Shown: positions 1-12,615, numbered from the stretch's first letter. The stretch: 64,000 bases of DNA from Torreya grandis (GCA_037957365.1 JARHVA010003167.1:1927501-1991500), one strand, 5' to 3'. Translations and numbers: made by a program. The notes: a model not told the origin generated them from the letters alone.

Positions 1-3000
1 TGAATGTTTATGGTTATAACCATTGAAATAATATAAAATTTTCTAAAAGACTTTAACCAAAAGAAACACCTAAAATATTGGAACCCTAGAATGAGTTGGA
101 GAATGTTGAGGATTGAATTACAAAAACTATACGAGCAGTAAATAGTCTCATAAAATTATTGGGTAAAAAAGCATGTCCCTCATTCCCTTCTATGTTGACT
201 ATGCATATAATGATACTAAATAGTTATTAATGCAAAGAGATGGATTCAAATCATGTAACCACCAAACCAGGATAGATGTTTATCTAATCAAGATTACCAA
301 ATGTCTATGGTATCTTAATGAAATATTCAACCTTGCCCAAATGGCAAGTTGATGCTTATGTTGTATGGATTTCAATAGGCTACTATGAGTATTTTATACT
401 ATCATTTCTATGGTGGACTATGCTGTACCTGATTTAAGAATTAACCTTCATTATCTTATCTATATTGACTGCCATGCTTCAGGGATTTTTTTCACTATAT
501 TGGTGTCTTCCTTCTTTCTATCAACCATCACTCTCTAATTATTGCTCTTCCAAGGATCTATAATTTTTATTTCTTAAACAATATGGAATGGTATCTTCAT
601 TTATTAATATTTACTGACTTATTATATGGTAATCCATCTCTTGAAAATAATTAATCTACTCCTACACTAATTTATTGAATGATCTCACTCAATATATTCT
701 TTTCTTATTCAAAGGCAATGCAAACTGCAACTACACCTCACAACACTTAAAATTGCATTATGAATCACTTTGATATCAATGAAGGAAAATGATGATTGAA
801 TAAAAATTCAATTGATGGTTTTATTAGTAATCAAAATCATATATATATATATATATATAAGATGAATGATAGTTACAAATCCTATAACAACCATTCGATC
901 ACCTAATTACTATTACACCTAAGTTTCCATCTAAATATGTAACTAATGCTATCTAATCAATCTAACTAGCACTATAACAGATTTCAGTAACTAAGCATTA
1001 ATCAACACATTTTAACAATGTTATATTATCAAATTTCACCAACATTTTCCTCATTTTTTTTTGAACTTGTACTATTATTATTTATACATTGCAATGACTT
1101 ATATAATCCATCTTAGGTATTGTTCCAATAAAATATAGTGAGCCTCATTTATATATTTACTATGACATGCTACTCCTATATGCTACATGATTCATATATA
1201 AATTATATAGTTATATAATCGTTTTGAGGAAAGCTAACTACCATATTACATTCCCCTCACTATTATCAATGGCAACATGCCATAGACATATGACCTACAC
1301 ACTTATAAATATTTCAGAATTTATAAACTTTCATTAAGATTTACATGGTTTAGATATACATTTGCATTATAATATTACACATTGCACCTATTTTTATAGA
1401 TATTATACATAGTCAAAGAGCAAAAGTTACATTTTGAAAAATAATTCAACTTAAGACACATTATATGTGTATATTACATGAAAGTTGATGGAAGTTCACA
1501 AGTAAATAATCCAACTTATTTACTAGCAAATACTGATATTATATCAAGAAGCATCATTTTCAACAAGAAGCACCATTTTGAGCCCTTTTTCGACAATAAT
1601 TATGTAATTTTAGTAGTGTGGTTGAAATTAAACACCCTCAATGGACTAACATAGCTTTATTTTTAGGTTGAGTTGTTTAGACCACTTCACCTATATTTTA
1701 TTATACTATCATTTGAGTTGTGTGATTGAGATGTAACGATCTCAATGGTCATGTCAAAAATCACCCTTGGACTATATTGAGGGCTTAATTACCTTCCAAT
1801 CTCCTTATCTAAATTTCCAAGGTCCAATTTTAAACTTCTCTCAATTCTAGTGCTTCATAATGAAGCATCTTTACCAAGTTAAAGTATCAGGGGGAAACAT
1901 CATTGAATCAACATGTGAGTGTACTTCTTCCTTTATCTCTTTATTTTAAATAATTTCAATTATTCTAATTTAAAATTATATGAAATTAATTTTAAAATAA
2001 AATTCTCTTTTTTTATATGTCATACACCAAAAAAACACACAAATTGGGCTTGATCAAAGGGAAGATGTGTTATACACACGTAAGTACACATTTATTTCCT
2101 TCAACCTAGTAAATTAATATTTATGTATTAATATAGTAATGGGGTGGACAATGTAGTTACTAAAATACAAGTCATAAAAGAATCTTAGTATTTTATACTT
2201 GAATAATATATATATCATGTATCTACCATTCATTTATATACCTTTCTATTGCCAAAAGGATCGCATTCACTGTTTCATTATGTCTAACTATTTTATCTTA
2301 TGCTCTTATCCAACAATTTTTGATGATCCATATCTTTTTCCATAAAGTAAAATCTTAAAACTTAGTATATATCCATAAATATTAGTTTCATATCCTCACT
2401 ATCTACTTATTCTACCAAAAACTTAATCCCACATAGGGACACTTGCATTGATGAAAGTGTTTAGATTTTTTATTAAGTGTGCAGACCTCAAAAGTCATCT
2501 AATTTGAAAATATATTTTAATCCTATGATGGTATTATTTTTATTATTAAAACCTATCATGAGATATTTTCAAAATGTGTGGAATAAATTCAAATATAAGC
2601 ATACTCATTATTAATCAAATAAATATCAAGAAACCACCTATTCAATCTCAATCAATCAATTGCGCAACTAATGTTTGCTACCTTATTCTTACCTATTTTT
2701 ATATAAATTATATTATTAATCATATTACATGTCTTAATAATTTTTTTAAAGTTACAAGGTAGATCACTTCATGACTTTACATATAGTATATTGCACTATT
2801 ATGCACACACAATCCAACACTGAGAGGATAAAAACATGATTCTGACATCCTCATTAGAGTATTCACTATGTAGGGAATGTAGATTGATTGAAGGGTCCTT
2901 AATGTTAGATAAACACCATGATCCTATTAAAACATTTTTTGAAGGTAAAAATACCTAAGGTGAATTTCAAGGGTTTGATCCATACATAGTCATTGAGAGC

Positions 3001-3479
3001 CTGCACACATGAATAAAATACATCAATTCAAAGGTAATTAAAAACCCATATGATTTATGTGTTTAATTTAGAATAAATTGAATTTTTAGTACATGATAAT
3101 TACATCAAGATCAAAAAAAAAATTGATGCAAGTTTCATAGATAGACACAATTATCCACTCATCCATAAATAATATTTCTAAAATTTCATGACTAGATCCT
3201 AATCTTGTCCCTACCTATTTTCACGTCTTTACTTCTATGATATGCTTTCACATTTTAGTATAATCTAATTATTATCTATTTTCATAATTATGCAATCAAA
3301 ATACCATTTTTCATGCACTTTATATATTTACCATAACCCAGCACTTCAAGTAATAATAATCATTTATTAAAATTTTTAGTTAATTGACCTAAACTCTATT
3401 ATATTTTGACTCATTCTTGTGTATAGGATATTATAACCAATTAAACCTCCAAATATATTTAAAAATGGTTAAACACGTA
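1..3479. other. AT-rich intergenic DNA, no gene recognised
   Basis: I read both strands and found only short open frames broken by many stops. A 62-codon ATG frame at 2574-2762 is low-complexity (Ile/Asn rich) and matches no family I know. The 5' part of the LINE that follows would be expected here, but I could not recognise ORF1 or endonuclease motifs. Confidence 0.6.
840..859. repeat. (AT)n microsatellite
   Basis: Ten uninterrupted AT dinucleotides in ordinary AT-rich sequence. Confidence 0.9.
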
Positions 3480-5838
3480 TAGGTTTCGTGTGATTCAATT
3501 AAATCTTATGTCCTACTCCTATGTTCTCAAAACTTGTTAACAAAGTCTTGACTAAATTTTTTATTTGGTTCAATAGGTCTTTATCAGGGAGATAATATTT
3601 CACATTACTTATTCATCATCATGGAAAACGTCATGATTATATCCTTATCAATGTAAAATTATGTAAATATCATTAAAAAATTTAACATTAACGATAATGT
3701 ACAATTATCTCATGGATAGTTTGTGGATGATATATTTCTAGGAAATTATACTTCTATTTATGAGACAAAAATTTTGAAGAAAAAAAAGATTGTTGTTAGC
3801 ATGGCTTGTAATAGGAGGTTAACCTATTAAAATAAAACATTTAATTTATACACAATTTGACTCATAGATAAAATAATATTAAAACAATTATTGGAATTCA
3901 ATTATTTTCTCTTTCCATCAAATACGTAAGGATTCCCCTTGTTGATGGTCGTTGTAAAGAGGAATTTTTGGATAATATGATCACAACCTTATAAAAAAAT
4001 TGGCTTCTTAGAAATTCAAATGGATCTATTGGGATGGAAAAATGTAATTCACTCAAGTTTTTCCCCAAGTAATATCAGTCTACATGATGTTAGTGACACA
4101 AGCTATAGCTAATGTTAAATCTAAAGTATATAAAATCTATGTGGAATGAACCTTCCAAGTCTAATAAAAATGAGCTAGTGAAATTAAAATAGTTATATAT
4201 ACCTATATCAAAATGGGTATTTTATATGATATTTGGTTCATGATGAATGAAGAATTTGGAGATGAGGTTCTATGAGGAGTCTATAAAGATAAAGATAATA
4301 CTTGGATCATCTTATTCCAAAGATGGTATTTTTATAATGTAAATGATCCTACAAATATTTTTACAATAGATCATTGGATGTATGGGTCTGATATTTATAA
4401 TTTATTTTTGAAATACCTGGATCTTATCTCTATGAAATTATAAAAAATGGCATATCTCTAAAATTATTTAAGGATCCCTAGTTTAGTATAGGTCCTCTCT
4501 ACAATCATCATTCCTTCAGGATTTTAGAAAATAATTTTTCAAACATGTGGTTCCCTTATCTTCTGATTATTTGAATGAAAATCAATGTATATGGGGACCT
4601 TAGAAAACATATAAAAATCTAAGTCTTTCCATAACCAATTATTCCTATGATCTTCTAACTTACCTCAACTTCCTCATGAATTGTCAATATGTTAGTAGCT
4701 TAGACGATATTGATGGCATAGAATGGAATGAAGAGCCTTCAAGAGATTTTTTAGTTAAGCAAGGTTATAACAAGTCAATATCTCATATTAGTACACTAAT
4801 ATGGCATGTTGAAAAACTATGGATCACTTGGGGACTTCTTAAAACTAACATAAATATTTTTTTTACCATGAAGAAAAAATCAATTTTATTAAACATACTT
4901 TAAAGCATTAGTTTTTTAGGGGACCTCTTGTTGCATCTTCTATAAGAATAATTATGAATACTGAAACCACATTCTCATTCATTGCAATATTTCATAGATA
5001 GTTTGGTCTTGGTTCTTTATGAAAATGAAAAAAAAAATTGATGGCATTAGGTTGTATTAAGAATATTTTAATCAACTCAAAAAAAAAGGGAGGTGATCAA
5101 ATAAAACCCATTTGGGAGATGGATCCCTTTCTAATCATCTATACCTTATGAATGAAATAAATAATGGAGTCTTTAGGAACCTATCCCTCACTGAATAAAT
5201 CCTTACTCTTAAAATTGAGGTGTTCCTTCAATAGTTTTTAAGGATAAATTTATGCCTCCAAAAAATAAAATCACTAGATATGAATGCCATATTTTCTTAA
5301 AATGTAATATATTTAAAACTAGTTTCAACCTCCCTCCTTAAAATAGTAAAATGTTAATGGTTTCTTGGAAACCCATGAGTGACAATTATTTCAATCTAAA
5401 TTTTGATGAGGCATCCAACGGTCAACAAAGAAGTTCATGAGGTTGAAACATATTAAAAAATATTCTAGGACAGGTGTTGTCATGTTATGCCTTTAAAATT
5501 TTGTTGTCTTAAATAAAATCAACTGAAGCACTAGCTCTTATCAAAGATTTGAGAATTATTTTTGTATCTAATTTAAAAATACTAATTATGGAAGGTGAAT
5601 TTCTCTTGATTATCCATTCCTTTAAATTGATAATAATTATTTAGTGATAGCTCAATTCAATCATTCAAATTATTCTCCATGTCATTCCCTTTTTTGAAGA
5701 TATTTCTTTCACCCATTACTATTGTGAGACTATCTCTGTAACTTATTTTATGGCTAACTTTAGAGCTCTTCACCTTATTCATAATGATGATTGGCAATAT
5801 GAAGGTCCCCCCTCCTTGGGAAGAATGCAAAAAGTTAA
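3480..5838 (+). pseudogene. LINE (L1-type) ORF2 relic: reverse transcriptase to RNase H
   Basis: This is a decayed non-LTR retrotransposon polyprotein, read by joining frames across stops and small indels. In order: the RT block GLYQGDNISHYLFIIME (3576-3626), equivalent to the conserved RQGDPxSPxLFxxxxE; the catalytic FVDD box (3720-3731), preceded by a stop; a block resembling FPSKYLGIPL near 3910-3950; a KLASWKFKW-like block near 3995-4030, typical of the end of plant LINE RT; then a region resembling zf-RVT at about 4640-5000; and an RNase H-like domain. An intact protein would copy its own mRNA at a nicked target site. Stops occur every few tens of codons, so it is dead. The N-terminal endonuclease was not found. 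The LINE assignment is firm because motif order and spacing agree; the clade is inferred from the RNase H tail. Confidence 0.8.
5361..5800 (+). pseudogene. RNase H-like (RVT_3) domain of the LINE relic
   Basis: The C-terminal part of the LINE frame has the plant RVT_3 signature: LNFDEASNGQQ at the first catalytic Asp, STEALALIKDLR at the catalytic Glu, and MEGEFLLI where families have EGDS, so the second Asp is replaced by Glu. A VTYFMANF segment near 5735 corresponds to the conserved A-x-x-LAN block at the domain end. Several stops interrupt it. In intact LINEs this domain removes RNA from the hybrid; here it is non-functional. Confidence 0.75.
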
Positions 5839-6480
5839 TTAAATAAGCACTTGACCAGCTTATAACTTTACATTTGAAGCTTTTTGGAATTTGGCATATT
5901 TTGGTCTTCTCATTCAAACTGGCAACAATGGAATCGATGTTTTAGTTTTCAAGAGTTTGTTGAGGTCCATGACAATTTGTTGCAGGGTGTTTTACGGTTC
6001 ATTGGCATTTGGCACTAGTTTATTTTTTGATTATGGCAATGGTTTTGTTGGGTTTGAGGATCCTAAGGATACTTGGCTTTGGAGTTGGATCAAATCTTTT
6101 ATGATGTTATGATGGTTTTACCTGTCATTTTCGATACATGGACAGATTGTGTTTGAGGAGCTATGCGAAGCTATGGTGGTTGTCTTGGGTTCAATTGTCG
6201 TCAATGTCTTTTTTTTTTTTTTTTGGCCTTAGTTGTGATTTTTAGATTAGTGCTTTTTAGATTAGTGCTTGGTGGTCATTTTAGTGGTCGGAGACCAAGG
6301 CTTTTGGTAGTGGCATTTTCTTGCATCCTCTAAGCTCTTCAATAGTGGTTCTTCCATTATGCACCCCTGAGCTATTTTCGGATGTGATTTCTATTATTAG
6401 CCAGTGGATTTTATAGTGCTTCCATTCTATTGTATTGCCTCTTGTTGTTAGCTAACTAAATTTTTTTTTTAAAAAAAAAT
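5839..6480 (+). other. Probable LINE 3' tail region
   Basis: This follows the RNase H domain directly and is more T/G-rich than the flanks, with a run of about 18 T near 6210-6230 and a T-run/A-run at about 6460-6480 that could be the old poly(A) end. A 73-codon ATG frame (5891-6112) has no recognisable domain and may be the untranslated tail read by chance. The 3' boundary is a guess; no target-site duplication was identified. Confidence 0.4.
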
Positions 6481-7198
6481 TTTGAGGGCTTTCTATTCAT
6501 CTTGTTCTATTCATCTTTTATCTTTATTAATTAAATATGCTTATCAGATTCGTTTGTACCATGGGGTAATGGCCGTTTTTCCCTTATGATTCTGTATTAA
6601 AGAATAAATACTATACAAAATAAAATGTCTTATCTATTGTTGTACTTTGCATGCTTACAATTACGAGTCTATCGACGTTCATGGTGTTAGTTATTTTGTG
6701 TTTTATTTTGGGTTCATACCGTTAGTTTATTTTATTTAACGTTAATGTTGATGGCGTTATTATATAAACAACGCAAAATTACCATATATGCAGTTATAAA
6801 TTTTCAAGAAATATTGTGTGAAATATTCAATGAACAAGTTAAACTAATTATTCACATTCATTTGATCTGCTGTGGTGCAAACTTACTCAATAAAAGATGA
6901 AATAAAACGAAGACAAAACTTACATAGTAGCCGCAATCCTGGATCGTGAGAAAAACATTCTCCTTTTAAAAAGTCACTACTTTAGCGTTGAAAACTTGCT
7001 ATTTATTTACAAACTCTAAATTCTATCCTAAATAAAACTATAACTACACATTTGTCAATGAAAAACAACTCTTTCACATTGACTATCCATGTAGAGTATA
7101 ATATCCAGGAAATCATTAGGAATTCACCACTGATGTGCCCATATGATTCAAATAAAATAGGAAACGAAAAGGGATCGAATCTCACTAATTTCTTCAAG
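6481..7198. other. Intergenic, no gene recognised
   Basis: Overlapping 61-64 codon frames on opposite strands at 7003-7237 match nothing I know. They lie just downstream of the VQ pseudogene and may be part of its former 3' region. Confidence 0.5.
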
Positions 7199-7560
7199 TC
7201 ATTGGGAGACTTCTTTCACTGGGAGAAATTCTCTTAAAAAGCTGCAATCGCCTATGTTTTCCACTGTTTCGAAAATATCATTATCAAACATATCATTGTC
7301 TTCAACTTCGGATCGAACACCATCACTTCTTCCATCGCTGCTTTTGGGGAGGCTGTGGGACGTTGGGAATCGAACAATAATGTGGTTGATCTTGAAGATG
7401 ATGATTGATCACGAATACTTGTAGATAATGATCTCTTTCTTCCAGTGAGGGACTGTACAACAGCACGGAATTCTGATGGGCTTCAATTAACCATTACACG
7501 GTTTGAGATATAAACTACCCGGGCAGCTTTACCTCTCCTCCGTCCCGTCTTCTAGAATCC
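7199..7560 (-). pseudogene. VQ-motif protein pseudogene
   Basis: On the minus strand the frame encodes SPSEFRAVVQSLTGRKR, containing a perfect VQ motif FRAVVQSLTG (consensus FxxxVQxLTG; codons 7470 down to 7441). VQ proteins are small plant nuclear cofactors, many of which bind WRKY transcription factors through this motif. Upstream is a basic stretch (KTGRRRGKAARVVYISN) typical of the segment before the motif, interrupted by TGA at 7483-7485. Downstream is Ser-rich sequence. A one-base shift near 7330-7350 opens a plausible acidic C-terminus (DNDMFDNDIFETVEN) ending at TGA 7199-7201; without the shift the frame ends at 7252. I found no clean start: the ATG frame near 7604 runs into a stop in another frame. 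The stop and the frameshift suggest a pseudogene; sequencing error is an alternative. Family assignment is strong; paralogue unknown. Confidence 0.8.
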
Positions 7561-7868
7561 TCCTGGTGTTGTTGAATCTGACCAGTGAACAAATCTTTTC
7601 TTCCATGAAATCTTTAACGAATCCACAGGCAATAGACTGCCTTCAATATATGACAGAAAATTATAAATACAGTAAATTAAAAATAAAAAAATTCCAAGAG
7701 ATATTTATATTTAAAAGCTATCGGACGTAGAGAATAGGTTTAAAAAGAAAAGATCTTTTTAAGCTTTAGCATACCTTGTGCTATGCTGAGTGCCAATGCA
7801 AGTTAGTTTACAGAATAAAATACCACCTTAAATTCTTTAATGTCCGGTGGAGGTATTTTACCATTATT
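7561..7868. other. Intergenic, upstream side of the VQ pseudogene
   Basis: Holds the possible N-terminal ATG of the VQ pseudogene near 7604 (minus strand, out of frame with the motif) and otherwise AT-rich sequence. No promoter element stands out. Confidence 0.4.
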
Positions 7869-8985
7869 TCTTTAAAATTAATATGTTATTTCATTATCAA
7901 ATTATATATATAATCTATTCTTTTGAAGGTTATATTTAATTTTTTTAATATTAAAATATTTAGAATATATTATTATATTTTTATATTTAAAATATATAAT
8001 TAAAAAAAAATTAAATAATTTTTTTTTATAAATCTAATTTATATGAAAAAATACATTCTAAAAATGAGCTTACTTCCTATTTAATTTGTGACTAGAGTCC
8101 ATTAACTTTAATCGTATTTATTTCATCTCTCTAAAATCAAGAAATCATTTCTTTATCAAATAATAAATTCTTTCTCTTTATTCATATTTATGCTTGCATT
8201 ATCTTTAAAAAAATTAAAATATATATGATATATAATCTTTTATATTTAAAATTGTAGTTAAAAAAAAGAGTAAAATGTGTTTTTATAAATCTAATAGCTA
8301 AAACACATCCAACAATACATCCGGAAAATAGGCCAATTAATCGGTATCTCTTTAAAATCAACATATCATTTCTTTATTAAAAAATAAATTCTTTCTCTAT
8401 TTCTACTTATATTTATTTTTTTACTTTTTATAAATATTTAAAATATATTATATTTATTTTTATATTTAAAATCTGACTCAAATAATGAAAAAATATCTTA
8501 TTTACAAATTTGATATTTAAACCAGTTAAAACCTTACATCCACAAAATTGACCTACCTCATATAACTAATGTTTATTAACCTTGTTTAATTAACTCAAAA
8601 TAAATATCTTCAATATATAATTATTGGTATGAATGTTTTATGCAAGTCTCATTAAAAATTATTTAATAAAATGATGATGATGATGATATATTGGCCTTTA
8701 TCTTTTTAAAATTAACATGTCATTTCTTTATTAAACAATAAATTCTTTCTTTTTCAAGTCATATTTATTTTTTTATATTTTAAATATTAAAATATTTATT
8801 AATATATTTAATTTTGTATTTAAAATTTATGACTAAAAAATAATCAGAAAATATCTTTTTTAATAAAATTGATATCTAAAACACTACAACAATACATAGA
8901 TAAAATGGACTGATTTCATGTAATTAAAGTTTATTAACCCTTATTTAATTAATTCAAAATAAATATAAGCCTCACAAAAATATAT
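7869..8985. repeat. Four degenerate direct repeats
   Basis: Similar units begin near 7869, 8126, 8346 and 8701. Each opens with a variant of tctttaaaatcaacatatca followed by tttctttattaaa and aataaattctttctct, then an A/T tract, then a variant of gatatctaaaacac and aacaatacat. Unit spacing is irregular (about 257, 220 and 355 bp) because of internal indels. The order of sub-motifs is kept between units, which argues against chance AT similarity. No coding potential. Confidence 0.65.
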
Positions 8986-9850
8986 TTAATTTATAAAAAA
9001 TATAAAAATATCATAAATAATAAATTTATATTTCACTTAAATATAAATTATTTTATTAAAATTTTCAACTCATTATTTAAAAAACAATCTTAATGTTTCA
9101 TAAGCAAACTTATTATAAACACAACAAAATTGTAATCCTTGAACCAAAAAAGGTTGAAAATAAAAGCCTAGGCGGATACAACAAATTTTATTTTGAAGAT
9201 TTTAGGTAATAATTTAAATTTTAAAAATAAATAGATTGGTAATTGTAAGTCTATTGGTGTAGGTAGTTGCAAAGAAGCCCAAGGGGAATTGGAAGCGATT
9301 CTATCCCAATTTAAATTCACACTGCTTTCATAGATAAACCAAATATTATTTTATTTGATAAATATGCATGCAATGCATTAATCACATTTCATGAAATGAT
9401 GTAATCATCCTTTTCCACGAAATGACATCCAAGAATTTGATACATCCCCTTCAACAAAATCTTGTATAATAATGTGATATTATAATTGTTACAGTTGATT
9501 GTGGATTGCATTGACCTAAGAATGTGTAAAATTCTACATAATAATATGATAAAAATTGCATTGACATTCAACTGAAACTCTATAATTATTTAGAATGTAA
9601 TACAAAATTTATATCTCCATTCACCTCTCCCAATGCATAAACATTTGTCTATCCTTTCATTTCAATTTATGGAGGGTTTCAAGTGTATTATTCAAACCTT
9701 GTAAAATTTAAGATAAATTTGTAATAAAAATAAGTAAATAATAATTTAATGTAAAAGGTTCTCGTTCCTTAGTTTTTAAGGATAATGTGTTAATTCTATT
9801 TCAACTTTTGCTTTCTCAAATTTCAAATATTTAATATTTTATTTTTAATA
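8986..9850. other. AT-rich intergenic DNA
   Basis: No gene, RNA or defined repeat recognised. The 60-codon minus frame at 9389-9571 has no family resemblance. Confidence 0.5.
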
Positions 9851-10200
<350 letters not shown>

Positions 10201-10311
10201 TTATAACATAAAATCATAAAATATTAGAAGTGATGTGTTTTAAAAATTATTATAAAAATATTATAAGAAATTGAATATCAAATTAATTAATTCAAAAATA
10301 AATAATATAAA

Positions 10312-10321
10312 ATATAATTCA
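10312..10321 (+). repeat. Target-site duplication, left of SINE
   Basis: ATATAATTCA directly precedes the SINE; ATATAAATTCA follows it at 10661-10671, one inserted A apart. Confidence 0.65.
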
Positions 10322-10660
10322 GTGGGGATAGCCTAGCGATATGTGCATTGAGTGTTAGAAGTGGGAGACCTTTGGGTTTATTTCTACCCTGACCACCTTT
10401 ATAGCATCATTCTCACCTTAGGCTTCGATGGATCAGTGACGAGGGTCCCTGATGTCGTCCTCTAGTTAGCTTGGTTTTCAATACGATGGGGATCAGTAGG
10501 TAACATGAAACTTATGTTCAATGTGAAAAGGCTTCACAAGTGGTTATAGATGACCTATGGTGATCATTTGAATTGATATAATTCTTGAGGATGAGATTCC
10601 AAATTATGTCCAAGACCCGATTCGTAGCACTAAACTTTGAAAAAGCTATATTATCTAACA
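10322..10660 (+). mobile_element. tRNA-derived SINE
   Basis: The element starts GTGGGGATAGCCTAGCG, with an A-box-like TAGCCTAGCG at 10329-10338, and a B-box-like GGTTTATTTC about 36 bp further on (10375-10384), in the order and spacing of an RNA polymerase III internal promoter. A unique body of about 270 bp follows. The 339-bp unit is bracketed by near-identical 10/11-bp duplications. It has no coding capacity and would depend on LINE machinery in trans. The B box has lost the CpG of GGTTCGA, as expected of an old copy. It does not obviously match the other SINE-like sequence at 45201. Confidence 0.7.
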
Positions 10661-10671
10661 ATATAAATTCA
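10661..10671 (+). repeat. Target-site duplication, right of SINE
   Basis: ATATAAATTCA, partner of 10312-10321. Confidence 0.6.
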
Positions 10672-10730
10672 TACATACATACATACATACATATATCTAT
10701 GTATGTATGTATATATGTATGTATCTATAC
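10671..10730. repeat. (CATA)n/(TATG)n microsatellite, imperfect palindrome
   Basis: Six CATA-type units followed by GTAT-type units, so the tract can fold back on itself. It directly follows the SINE and may have grown from its 3' tail. Confidence 0.85.
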
Positions 10731-10943
10731 ATTTAAAATTTTATAATTGTTGAATTCATAATAATAACATTGGTAATGTTTATAGTTAAAAAATTAAAGA
10801 TAAAAAATGTACTAAACTATTTGTGAAAGAGTAATATTATTATTGGAATGCTTCATGGTATCATATATTATACAAAAATTAATAATAATACAAGAAGGAT
10901 ACATAAAAATGTAGTTGTTTGGTATTCACGGCTCAAACTCCAT

Positions 10944-11507
10944 TCATGCAGACAACATAGGCCAACCTTCTAGAGGCCATAAATTTTGACTGATAGCTCT
11001 ATTTGAGCTCTTCCACATGCCAAAATGATTATCCCAAAAAGCTTGATTATGTTCTAAGCCACTTTATTCACTTAGATTTGATTTCAATATTTTTCAAAGG
11101 CCAAACGTGATCATTTGAGGATCTCAAATCAACTTTTAATGATTTTTTCAAGAATTTTTTAAATTTAAAAATTGTATATATTTAGAACTCAAAGTCAACT
11201 TCAGTTGAATTTCATCCCATAGTCTAATTTTACTATTTAGTTTATTTTAGGAACTTTTTAGAGCTGTCCACACTTACATGTGAAACTTACCATAAATAAT
11301 GGCTACTAAAAATAGACATTTTTTTTAGATTCTAATTTTTGTCAAATTTTTCATGTAGAATTTAATTTCTAGGTTTAGAATTTTTTAAGCATGATTAGGG
11401 TTTGTAATTATTTAAAGAAATAAATACAAATAAATTCTAAGTATTTTATCTAGATATTGGCTTATTAGTAATTTTTTTGTTCTTGATAGTTTTTAGGTTC
11501 ATTATCA
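10944..11507 (+). mobile_element. LTR of gypsy element A (forward)
   Basis: This 564-bp segment is the reverse-complement relative of the LTR at 12052-12615 and is also similar to those at 16882, 37029 and 42190. It begins with a TGATGCAG-like sequence (here tcatgcag) followed by ATAGGCCAACCTTC, and ends in ATTATCA immediately before a primer-binding site. That fixes its orientation as a 5' LTR read on the plus strand. Confidence 0.75.
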
Positions 11508-11518
11508 TGGATCAGAGC
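11508..11518 (+). other. Primer-binding site of element A
   Basis: TGGATCAGAGC directly abuts the LTR. It is the initiator-Met tRNA site TGGTATCAGAGC with one T lost. Confidence 0.75.
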
Positions 11519-12051
11519 AAGATTAAATCTTATAGGAGTAAATAATGGTGAGAGTATGAGGAAGTATGGCATAGGTGAACCAAAGTATACAAGAATTATA
11601 GAGGCAAGTTAAAAAATTAATAGATGTTATCACCAATCAAGTAAGGAGGTAAGGTGATGACAATGACAATACAAATTGTGATTAAAACAAATTCAACAAG
11701 AAGAATAGCAAGAGTAGCCACCAATGATGTATGAGAGGATGATTCAGGGTTTAGAAGGAATGAATTAATGAATCAAAGTTAATTTTATAGATTATGAAGG
11801 TAGTTTAGAACCATATGAGTTGATATATTAGATGAATATCATGGAGAAATTATTTGAGTGGAAGACCATGAGAGAAGACAAAAGGATAAAATTTACATGC
11901 ACAATATTGAAAGTTCATGCAATGATTTCGAGGGATCACCAACAAAAAGAGAGATAGAGAAAATGTAAAGAGAATATTCATTCATGGAAAAGTATGGACA
12001 AGAAGATTAGGGAGAATTTTTTATATGGATTATGAACAAACCCTATACATA
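11519..12051 (+). pseudogene. Gypsy gag N-terminal relic (element A)
   Basis: Downstream of the primer site, pieces of a Ty3/gypsy capsid can be read: FIDYEGSLEPYE, then MEKLFEWKTMREDKR and FTCTILKVHAMI followed by RDHQQKER at about 11785-11965. This corresponds to the Retrotrans_gag block in which the protein is F-W rich and ends in W-x-x-x-QKER. Stops separate the pieces. The element stops at 12051, where an inverted LTR of the same family begins, so protease, pol and the 3' LTR are missing. It is a truncated, dead copy related to elements B and C. Confidence 0.65.
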
Positions 12052-12615
12052 AGATAATGAACCCAAAAAACTATAAAGAAGAAAAAATTAGCAATAGGCC
12101 AAGATCTTGAAGCAATACTTAGAATTGATTCATATTGATTTATTTAAATAATTATAAACCAAAACCATGCTTAAATAATCCTAAATTCAAAAATTAAATT
12201 CTACGTTTAAAATACAAAAAAAAACTAAAATCTAATAAAAAATGTCTATTTTTAGCAGCCCTTATTTATAATAAGTTTTGCATGCAAGCACACATAGATA
12301 TAAATGTTAATTGAAATAAAATAAATATTAAAATTATACTATGGGATGAAATTAAACTAAATTTAACTTTTGGTTTTAAACATATACAATTTCTAAATTT
12401 AGAAAATTCTTTAAAAAATCATTAAAAGCCAATTCAGACCCTAAAATGATCATGTTTGGCCTCTAAAAAATATCAAAATCAAATATAAGTAGATAGATCC
12501 ACTTAGGAAGGAATATAAATTTCCAAGATGGTAATTTTGGCATGTAGAAGAGATAAAATAGAGTACGAGTCAAAATTTATCGCCTTCGAAAGATTAGCCT
12601 ATTTTTTCTGCATCA
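12052..12615 (-). mobile_element. 3' LTR of gypsy element B
   Basis: 564 bp, direct repeat of 16882-17430 and inverted relative of 10944-11507. On the minus strand it starts TGATGCAGAAAAAATAGGC. Directly upstream (minus strand) is GAACCAGATGAGAA, a purine-rich candidate second-strand primer. Confidence 0.75.

Noticed and set aside
10322..10400. Functional tRNA gene
   Set aside because: A and B boxes are present in order but the acceptor and anticodon stems do not form; the TSD and long body indicate a SINE.
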